Of a stretch of DNA of 10,548 nt, positions 1 to 5,194 are shown in pieces; positions within the stretch are counted from its first letter, which is position 1; each line of letters starts with the position of its first letter. This stretch comes from Candidatus Brocadiaceae bacterium (GTDB lineage: Bacteria > Planctomycetota > Brocadiia > Brocadiales > Brocadiaceae). The position numbers and the translations under genes are program-made. The stretch is taken from positions 1 through 10,548 of the forward strand of contig JANLHY010000633.1 in NCBI GenBank assembly GCA_024653795.1, in the 5' to 3' direction. The notes beneath the pieces are model-generated. The model saw nothing but the letters and a program-made list of their open reading frames with translations, searched no databases and was not told the DNA's origin.

Positions 1-135
1 GATTAGATGAGGCTTACGTAAAGTTTGGAGCATTGAGTTTTTTGTCATTTGAAATTGTTTCATATTTCGATATTCGTATTTCGAATTTGGTTGCGGCCAG
101 AGGCCGCGCCAGGTTAATCCGTGGTTAAAAATATT
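1..135. repeat. Repeat-like upstream leader of the ketosynthase-like gene
   Basis: This stretch holds no convincing gene. Frame 3 is open from position 3 to a TAA at 126-128, but its translation is low-complexity and hydrophobic (FGALSFLSFEIV...) and looks like translated intergenic repeat. From about 60 the DNA has short near-repeats of ATTTCGA/TATTCG. It ends in a GC-rich hairpin (93-107) just before the gene start. No clear -35/-10 promoter pair is visible. That this is a dispersed repeat is an inference from its style and from the second copy of its hairpin motif near 8780. Confidence 0.4.
93..107 (+). repeat. GC-rich hairpin (6-bp stem, 3-nt loop) before the first gene
   Basis: GCGGCC (93-98) and GGCCGC (102-107) pair perfectly around the loop AGA. 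The flanks GTT (90-92) and GC (108-109) are shared with a second copy at 8778-8796 read on the minus strand, which also lies just ahead of a start codon. No T-tract follows, so it does not look like an intrinsic terminator. It may be a dispersed repeat or a structure in the mRNA leader. Confidence 0.55.
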
Positions 136-1371
136 ATGAAAAAGAGAGTCGTTATTACCGGTATAGGTGTTGTCTCCCCTCTTGGCTGCGGCAAAGAGGA
201 CTTCTGGAACAATCTTATTGCTGGAAAATCGGGCATTGCACCCATGACTTCTCTTGACCTCTCTCATTATAAATGCAAGCTGGGCGGTGAGGTCAGAGAC
301 CTTAAACCCGAAGTGTACCTCGGCAGCAAGGGTCTAAAATATTTAAACAAAGGCACACGGTTCCTGGGGTCTGCCTCCAAAATGGCGATGGACGATGCAA
401 AGCTACCGCAGGATGGTTCATTATCAAACCAAATGGGCATTGTCATCGGCTCGTCTCTGGGCAATTTTTCAGAGACAACGGATTATTTTTATGAAATTAT
501 CAGGAATGGCCCATCTGAACTCTCACCCATGCTCAGTTACGACGTCGCATTGAATTCCTCCATTAACTATGTATCCGTCACCTTCAAGATAAAGGGACTT
601 GCGCGTACCACATCGGCAGGTTTCACGTCAAGCGCAGATGCCATTGGTGACGCATATAAAATGATTCAAAGAGATATGGCAAAAATAATCGTGGCAGGGG
701 GGGTAGAGCAGATTTCCATTGATTTATTTCTGATATTTTATCTGCGAGGTCTTCTATCCGGCCTTGACGGCACAAAAGAGGCAAACCTGCCATTTGATAA
801 GGCTAGAAACGGATTTGTCATGTCGGAAGGCAGTTACGTGGTTATCCTCGAAGAACTCCAACACGCCCTGGATAGAGGAGCACATATTTATGCTGAAATA
901 ACAGGCTTTGGAAGCACGTTTGTGGGAGGCAAAAAACACCCGGAAGACGTAAGAGTGCGACGTGTCGAAAAGGCCATGCATGACGCCCTTGAAGAGTCCG
1001 AGGTAAAAAAAGAGCATGTTGATTTGATCAGTGCAAATGCAAACGGATGCAAGATGCAGGATAAAGTCGAGGCGAAGGCAATCCAGTCTTATTTTGGCAC
1101 TGGGAGCAGTCAAATACCAATAACTGCAATCAAATCGAATGTGGGGGAGTCTTACGGCACTTCAGGCGCAGCACAGCTCATTTCCACGGCCATGTCCTAC
1201 AGTACAGGTCTTATACCCCACATCATCAATCACAGCAACAAAGATCCAGAAATTAATCTAAATCTAATCATAGACAAGCCCCTCAAAAAAGAAATCCAAA
1301 ATGCAATAATAAATAACATGGATTATGATGGAAATAATTCATGTTTGGTAATAAGTAGGTTTGGCAAATAG
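136..1371 (+). CDS. Beta-ketoacyl synthase-fold protein lacking the catalytic triad (chain-length-factor-like)
   Basis: The protein (about 411 aa) has the thiolase-fold ketosynthase layout of FabF/KAS II: an N-terminus KKRVVITGIGVVSPLG, the central nucleophile-loop region SAGFTSSADAIG, then IVAGGVEQ, and a C-terminal KSNVGESYGTSGAAQ. Counting from the ATG at 136, the residue aligned with FabF Cys163 is Phe163, the first His (FabF 303) is Asn303, and the second (FabF 340) is Glu338. All three catalytic residues are therefore replaced. The loop after Asn303 is two residues shorter than in FabF and reads NGCKMQDKVEA, a spacing I recall from chain-length factors (KS-beta). Such proteins act as non-catalytic partners of an active KS-alpha in a cytosolic heterodimer that fixes chain length. 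No active KS or ACP gene lies in the window. A GTG at 121 could extend the protein by five residues and has a weak AGG 7 nt upstream; I prefer 136 because the family N-terminus starts there. Fold certain; partner role inferred. Confidence 0.85.
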   Translation: MKKRVVITGIGVVSPLGCGKEDFWNNLIAGKSGIAPMTSLDLSHYKCKLGGEVRDLKPEVYLGSKGLKYLNKGTRFLGSASKMAMDDAKLPQDGSLSNQMGIVIGSSLGNFSETTDYFYEIIRNGPSELSPMLSYDVALNSSINYVSVTFKIKGLARTTSAGFTSSADAIGDAYKMIQRDMAKIIVAGGVEQISIDLFLIFYLRGLLSGLDGTKEANLPFDKARNGFVMSEGSYVVILEELQHALDRGAHIYAEITGFGSTFVGGKKHPEDVRVRRVEKAMHDALEESEVKKEHVDLISANANGCKMQDKVEAKAIQSYFGTGSSQIPITAIKSNVGESYGTSGAAQLISTAMSYSTGLIPHIINHSNKDPEINLNLIIDKPLKKEIQNAIINNMDYDGNNSCLVISRFGK

Positions 1372-1557
1372 TATAACGCTTATTGATTGTGTTTTATCTG
1401 AAATATCAAAATAACTTATTGATAATTATAGAATAAAGATAAAAGTAAATGTTTTCAAAATAAATGAAAATAAATTTAAAGAAAAGACGGCATGGCCGTC
1501 TATAACCAACTTAGCTGCTACTTGCAGATATGATGCTTTAAGAGAGGTCACTAAATA
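1372..1557. other. AT-rich intergenic spacer with a 7-bp hairpin
   Basis: Between the ketosynthase-like gene and the phosphoesterase gene there is strongly AT-rich DNA with no ORF of note. AGACGGC (1485-1491) and GCCGTCT (1495-1501) form a perfect hairpin with the loop ATG. It is followed by ATAACC rather than a T-run, so it is not a standard terminator. I found no good -35/-10 pair with correct spacing. Confidence 0.5.
1485..1501 (+). repeat. Perfect 7-bp hairpin, 3-nt loop, upstream of the phosphoesterase gene
   Basis: AGACGGC-ATG-GCCGTCT is fully complementary and stands 56 nt before the start codon at 1558, in otherwise AT-rich DNA. Without a following T-tract it is better read as a palindromic repeat or leader structure than as a terminator. 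Confidence 0.5.
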
Positions 1558-3216
1558 ATGCCCAGTTTTGACGATTATAATCCAACGATCAGATGGGTTC
1601 ATGTATCAGATTTGCATATGACGACTGAGGACGTAAACCTATTTAATATAAATAATGTTCTTCCTAAGTTAATGCAAGATATTATTGAGTTCGATCCCCA
1701 TTTCATAGTTTTTTCGGGCGATGTAAGTTACAGTGGACAGAGAGATGAATATAAAGCAGTTGAAAATGATTTTATTAAACCCTTGCTCAATTGCAGAAAA
1801 AACCTGACAGCTTCGCGTCTATTTTTTTCACCTGGCAATCATGATGTGGACTGGAAAATATTAGACGACATAATCCCTAAAATATCCGTAAATTTTCAAT
1901 CGCAAGATCAACTGACTGAATTATTTTGCGATCCTCATCGTTTCAACATGCTATTATCTGCACATTCCTCATATCTTCAATTCTCAAATAAATACGGCAA
2001 TAATGCAGGTGACAAGTTCCTACCAATTTGTCAAGTTAACAATCTAAAATTAAAGGGAAAGAAAATATCGATTCTTTCATTGTCAAGTTCCATTTTGAGT
2101 GGCCTGGTAGCCGACAGATGTAAAGATTCAGATTATGGGAAATTAGCGATTGGAGAATATCAAGTTAATTCTCTGTTGAAAAAAATAAATAAATTTAAGC
2201 CCGATATAACAATCGCTGTAACACATCATCCTTTAAACTATTTATGCGGGTGGGATAAAAAGGTTATCGAGAACTATTTTTTTAATTTTTTCACGTTCCA
2301 TTTTTTTGGCCATTTGCATGAACCAGATTTTAAATGTGAACGCAACAAGATAGGGAATTTGACATCTGTTCAAACAGGCTCGATCTTCTCAGCTTATCAT
2401 CACGATAACATTTATACGCAAATTACTTGGGCGCTGAACAGCAACAGTATTAATGTGGTTGCAAAAAAATATAATAAGGCAAAAATGATTTGGGAAATCA
2501 TTGATGATTCCTTCAATATTTCCCTGAATGCTGAGCCTGAGGTTACTACAACAGTTGAAAAACTTCCTTTAAATATATCTGAATACAAAATAACATCGTC
2601 TGATGATTTCAACATAGACCTACGTAAAATAGGTTTATCTATGAATGAAGTGCTTAATAAGCTACAAAAGACTTTTCATGCCCATCTTAATTTCTTTAAA
2701 AGAGACTACGAAAAACTACCAATTACTCTGGACAGTGAATTTTTCATTCTAATCAGTAAGATAGGAATGGAGCTTGAATTACATCGAATTGTATCCTGCA
2801 AAAAGGAGGATCTCAGCAAAGTGCTCGGATGGAATGATATTATTTTAAACTATCGAAAATGCACATATTTTGCTTATAGAGAACCTAATTATCATTTGCT
2901 GAATTTCACAAAGGAATTTCGTACCGCGTTAGATAGTCATAGAGAATTAAGAAAAACTATAAAGCAGTATTTCGAGAAATATGAACTAAGATCATTTAAT
3001 TTTCAAAATGAAAATAACTTGGATGAAAAAATGCATTTATCTGAATTTCATTTGAGATCTTCCTTAAAAGCTTCAGAAGAGGCCGAATTTTATATGAAAC
3101 ATCGACGCAACTATCCGCCAGAGGATGCGATTAATCAAGCCATATTGCATCTCGAAACGTCTCTGATGCATCTTCACAAGATTTTACTATCTTATTTTCC
3201 AGGCGATGCCATCTAG
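1558..3216 (+). CDS. Calcineurin-like metallophosphoesterase with uncharacterised C-terminal domain
   Basis: Residues 10-260 carry the ordered motifs of the calcineurin-like metallophosphoesterase superfamily: SDLH (Asp18, His20), FSGDV (Asp55), GNHD (93-96), VTHHP (His223/His224) and GHLHE (251-255). These ligate a two-metal centre, so phosphomonoester or phosphodiester hydrolysis is expected; the substrate cannot be read from sequence. Residues from about 330 to 552 are rich in predicted helix and match nothing I recognise; no Walker A or membrane segment is visible. There is no signal peptide, so it is probably cytosolic. The start at 1558 is supported by AGAGAGG at 1541-1547. The gene is more AT-rich than its neighbours (positions 2161-2220 have 16 G/C of 60, against 27 of 60 at 5281-5340) and lies beside a transposase remnant, hinting at horizontal acquisition. 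Two-domain phosphoesterases of this kind occur in accessory and defence-like islands, but nothing here shows a defence role. Confidence 0.85.
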   Translation: MPSFDDYNPTIRWVHVSDLHMTTEDVNLFNINNVLPKLMQDIIEFDPHFIVFSGDVSYSGQRDEYKAVENDFIKPLLNCRKNLTASRLFFSPGNHDVDWKILDDIIPKISVNFQSQDQLTELFCDPHRFNMLLSAHSSYLQFSNKYGNNAGDKFLPICQVNNLKLKGKKISILSLSSSILSGLVADRCKDSDYGKLAIGEYQVNSLLKKINKFKPDITIAVTHHPLNYLCGWDKKVIENYFFNFFTFHFFGHLHEPDFKCERNKIGNLTSVQTGSIFSAYHHDNIYTQITWALNSNSINVVAKKYNKAKMIWEIIDDSFNISLNAEPEVTTTVEKLPLNISEYKITSSDDFNIDLRKIGLSMNEVLNKLQKTFHAHLNFFKRDYEKLPITLDSEFFILISKIGMELELHRIVSCKKEDLSKVLGWNDIILNYRKCTYFAYREPNYHLLNFTKEFRTALDSHRELRKTIKQYFEKYELRSFNFQNENNLDEKMHLSEFHLRSSLKASEEAEFYMKHRRNYPPEDAINQAILHLETSLMHLHKILLSYFPGDAI

Positions 3217-3299
3217 CTTGAAAGTAAAAAGAGGCATCAGGGTCGGGTCTTTATTCTTGTATTTTTGAAATGAAATCGAGGGATTGTTAGTTTATATTT
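3217..3299 (+). repeat. Probable left end of a degenerate transposase (RAYT-type) unit
   Basis: AGGGTCGGGT at 3239-3248 followed by TTTTGAA at 3263-3269 resembles the GGGTCAGGTCTT-type sequence I recall directly upstream of REP-associated tyrosine transposase genes in repeat-rich anaerobes. It sits immediately before the transposase-like stub at 3300. A partly similar string (AGGGTCCGGT, then TTTTGAA) occurs at 8913-8948. The link is from memory and not tested by alignment. Confidence 0.35.
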
Positions 3300-3389
3300 A
3301 TGGCCAGACTTTTAAGGATAGAATCTGACGCAGCCATTTACCACGTTCCATCACGAGGCAAAAGGATAATCAGCAGTTGTACAAATTGA
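3300..3389 (+). pseudogene. Truncated N-terminus of a REP-associated tyrosine transposase (IS200-like, Y1_Tnp)
   Basis: The 29-codon reading frame begins MARLLRIESDAAIYHVPSRG, which matches the conserved opening of RAYT/TnpA-REP transposases (MARPLRIEYPGAxYHVTSRGN). After about residue 21 the similarity stops and a TGA follows at 3387-3389. The HUH motif, catalytic tyrosine and rest of the roughly 200-300 aa protein are absent, so this is a dead remnant. Intact RAYTs are domesticated transposases associated with REP palindromes, and a REP-like palindrome is present at 10227-10251. The truncation appears to be an old deletion that fused the stub to unrelated DNA. Confidence 0.7.
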
Positions 3390-3395
3390 TAAAAC

Positions 3396-3497
3396 ATGAC
3401 CAAAAAAGAATTTCTAACTTTTATAAGCAACGGTAAGGAAGATGTCCTGCAGCAATTGCTTGATTTACTGGAAGCAATGAAAATCGACGTTAAATAA
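3396..3497 (+). CDS. Short ORF or gene fragment (33 aa) directly before the FapA-family gene
   Basis: The frame encodes an amphipathic, Leu/Glu/Lys-rich helix-like peptide starting MTKKEFLTFISNGKEDVL and ending LLEAMKIDVK. It stops 12 nt before the FapA-family start codon, and the FapA gene's ribosome site lies right after its stop. No good Shine-Dalgarno sequence precedes its own ATG. The sequence looks to me like the leading helical segment found ahead of a (C)xIGGLAVNAY nucleotidyltransferase core in some small bacterial proteins, cut off after IDV; that resemblance is from memory. It could be a fragment in the same decayed zone as the transposase stub or a small leader peptide of the FapA gene. 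Confidence 0.35.
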   Translation: MTKKEFLTFISNGKEDVLQQLLDLLEAMKIDVK

Positions 3498-3509
3498 AAG
3501 GAGTGAAAT

Positions 3510-4901
3510 ATGGCGGAATCTGCTGACAAAACCAAATTCTTTGCAATCAAGGTTTCTGACGACCATATGAAGGTCTATTTAACGGTGAAACCATTTGCGC
3601 AAAAGGACATCGATATCAACTTAAATGACGTTTTGCAAACCCTGCAGTCAAGAAGTATTTCCTTTGGAATAAAGGAGGATGTTATAAAAACCACTTTGGA
3701 TGAGGTCAAGCAAGAAAACATTTCTGTGGAAAACGTGCTTATAGCCGAAGGGGATCACGCAATTAATGGCGAAGACGGCAGGCTTGAATTTTTGTTTAAT
3801 GTAGACAAAAAAATTAAACCTCAAGAGGGTGCTCATGGTAAGGTAGATTTCCACGAATTGAGTATGGTTGAAAATGTTGAAAAGGAACAACCCCTGGTTA
3901 AATTAATAGATTCTACTCCAGGAACTCCTGGAAAAAACGTTTATGGCAAAATGGTTAACCCTGTCCATGGAAAGCCATGTGTGCTCCCAATCGGGGAGAA
4001 TACAAAAGTATCGAATAAAGATACAAAATTATTGGTATCGTGTATTGATGGAATTGTAAAATACGTTGGTGGCGTTGTCTCTGTAAAGTCTTGTTATGCG
4101 GTCGAAAAAGACGTTGATTTTAGTACAGGGAATATCACAAGCAAAGGAACTGTTGTTGTTAAAGGAAATGTAAGGAGCGGGTTTATTTTAGATGCTGGAG
4201 GAGACGTAGAGGTTTGGGGCACGGTAGAAGATTCTATGATAAAATCAAAGGGCAACGTCTTGGTAAAGGGCGGTTTTATTGGTTCTGGTAAAGGAAAAAT
4301 TGAAGCTGATGGAGATGTAACAATTTACTTCGCCAGGAATCAAACAATTGTGGCAACTAATGTAATAATATTACGAGAGGCAGTGGATTGTACAATCTAT
4401 GCTAAAAATACCGTGAAGGCACATGGAGATAAGATATCTATCGGGGGTGGAATAACAACTGCGGGAGCAATGATTGAGGTCGAATCTTTGGGAAGTAAAA
4501 ATGAGGTTCATACAGACGTAGAAGCAGGAATTGACTATACTGCACATCAAAGTCAAATGAGTACAAGAAAAGAAATAAGTGGTTTAAAAGCTGTTCTGAA
4601 AACTGTTGATAAAGAACTCAATACATTGCATGCAATTAAAAAGGCAAAGGGTGAACTTCCTGCACAGTACACAAATACATTTGATCACCTCCTTTCCCGA
4701 AGGGAGGAGTTAGTGAAAAAATTAAAAGATTTTGCGAGCGTAGAAATTTTACCTGTTAATGAAGGTGCAAAAGTAGTAGTCAATAAGGTCGTTCATCCAG
4801 GAGTAGAGATTACAATCGGTGAACCAACCATGACTATTCTTGAGGAATGTAAAAAGGCAACGTTCTATTTGTCAGGAGATGAGATAAAAATTAAAACATA
4901 A
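3510..4901 (+). CDS. FapA family (DUF342) polymer-forming-like protein
   Basis: The 463-aa protein has the FapA/DUF342 signature DSTPGTPGKNVYGK (residues 134-147) followed by NPVHGKP and IDGIVKY. From about residue 200 to 345 it shows short beta-strand repeats of the type GNV-GG-VEV-G-V, which build a right-handed beta-helix. Residues 350-410 are heptad-like and charged (coiled coil), and a small beta-rich end follows. No signal peptide or membrane segment is seen, so it is probably cytosolic or cell-periphery. The family is widespread but poorly characterised; reported roles include scaffolding and membrane-stress or motility-linked functions, and none is demonstrated here. The start at 3510 is fixed by a strong AAGGAG (3498-3503) 6 nt upstream. 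It stands alone: decayed DNA precedes it and a separate promoter follows. It is somewhat AT-rich. Family assignment is firm; function unknown. Confidence 0.88.
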   Translation: MAESADKTKFFAIKVSDDHMKVYLTVKPFAQKDIDINLNDVLQTLQSRSISFGIKEDVIKTTLDEVKQENISVENVLIAEGDHAINGEDGRLEFLFNVDKKIKPQEGAHGKVDFHELSMVENVEKEQPLVKLIDSTPGTPGKNVYGKMVNPVHGKPCVLPIGENTKVSNKDTKLLVSCIDGIVKYVGGVVSVKSCYAVEKDVDFSTGNITSKGTVVVKGNVRSGFILDAGGDVEVWGTVEDSMIKSKGNVLVKGGFIGSGKGKIEADGDVTIYFARNQTIVATNVIILREAVDCTIYAKNTVKAHGDKISIGGGITTAGAMIEVESLGSKNEVHTDVEAGIDYTAHQSQMSTRKEISGLKAVLKTVDKELNTLHAIKKAKGELPAQYTNTFDHLLSRREELVKKLKDFASVEILPVNEGAKVVVNKVVHPGVEITIGEPTMTILEECKKATFYLSGDEIKIKT

Positions 4902-4963
4902 TCAGCTTCTTAATCTATTTGCTCTTATTGAAACTATGAAATGGGTTTGTTTTCAGGATAAAC

Positions 4964-4992
4964 TTGACAAATATTGATTTGAGCCTTATAAT
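4964..4992 (+). promoter_or_regulatory. Consensus sigma70 promoter (TTGACA-17-TATAAT)
   Basis: TTGACA at 4964-4969 and TATAAT at 4987-4992 are both perfect matches to the housekeeping sigma consensus with the optimal 17-nt spacer. Transcription should begin near 4999 and run toward the reductase/crotonase operon, giving a leader of about 196 nt before 5195. It is the strongest promoter-like signal in the window. Confidence 0.75.
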
Positions 4993-4998
4993 CCCAAC

Positions 4999-5079
4999 AT
5001 GCCTGAGATTGAAGAATTAGAACATATCATTTGCGTTAAGGAAGTAAATAATCAAAGAATAGAAATTTGGAACTCATGA
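4999..5079 (+). other. 26-codon mini-ORF at the predicted transcription start
   Basis: An ATG at 4999, about 7 nt after the TATAAT box, opens a frame encoding MPEIEELEHIICVKEV... and closes at a TGA (5077-5079) where the short tandem repeats begin. There is no space for a Shine-Dalgarno site, so it would be leaderless. It may be a leaderless leader peptide or the 5' tip of a gene that was cut off by the repeat-bearing sequence downstream. I recognise no family. Confidence 0.3.
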
Positions 5080-5110
5080 ACTCAAGAATTTACGAATTAC
5101 GCATTACGAT
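5071..5110. repeat. Short tandem repeats (8-bp x2, 7-bp x3)
   Basis: AACTCATG (5071-5078) is followed at once by AACTCAAG (5079-5086), and then by TTACGAA, TTACGCA and TTACGAT at 5090-5096, 5097-5103 and 5104-5110. Such degenerate strings look like dispersed intergenic repeat DNA rather than coding sequence. Confidence 0.6.
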
Positions 5111-5139
5111 TTGAGATTTTAAAAAATCGTAAATCGTAA
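5104..5139 (+). repeat. Nested AT-rich inverted repeat in the operon leader
   Basis: TTACGATTT (5104-5112) and AAATCGTAA (5131-5139) are perfect 9-bp arms. Inside them GATTTT (5115-5120) pairs with AAAATC (5123-5128). The structure lies between the consensus promoter and the reductase gene at 5195. No T-run follows, so termination is not obvious; it may be a repeat palindrome or a leader structure. Confidence 0.55.
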
Positions 5140-5194
5140 GCCCCACATCAACCTTGCATAATCAACTTTCATATCAAAAATTACCTGACAAACT

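Noticed and set aside
3..128. Open frame at the left edge that could be the end of an upstream gene
   Set aside because: Its translation is hydrophobic, low-complexity and ends through the GC-rich hairpin motif; it looks like translated repeat DNA, not a protein C-terminus.
754..1113. 119-codon minus-strand ORF inside the ketosynthase-like gene
   Set aside because: It overlaps a gene with clear family motifs, has no recognisable domain and no ribosome site.
4690..4712. CTCC...CCC-GAA-GGG...GGAG dyad inside the FapA-family gene
   Set aside because: It is imperfect and inside a well-supported coding region encoding HLLSRREEL; most likely a codon coincidence.
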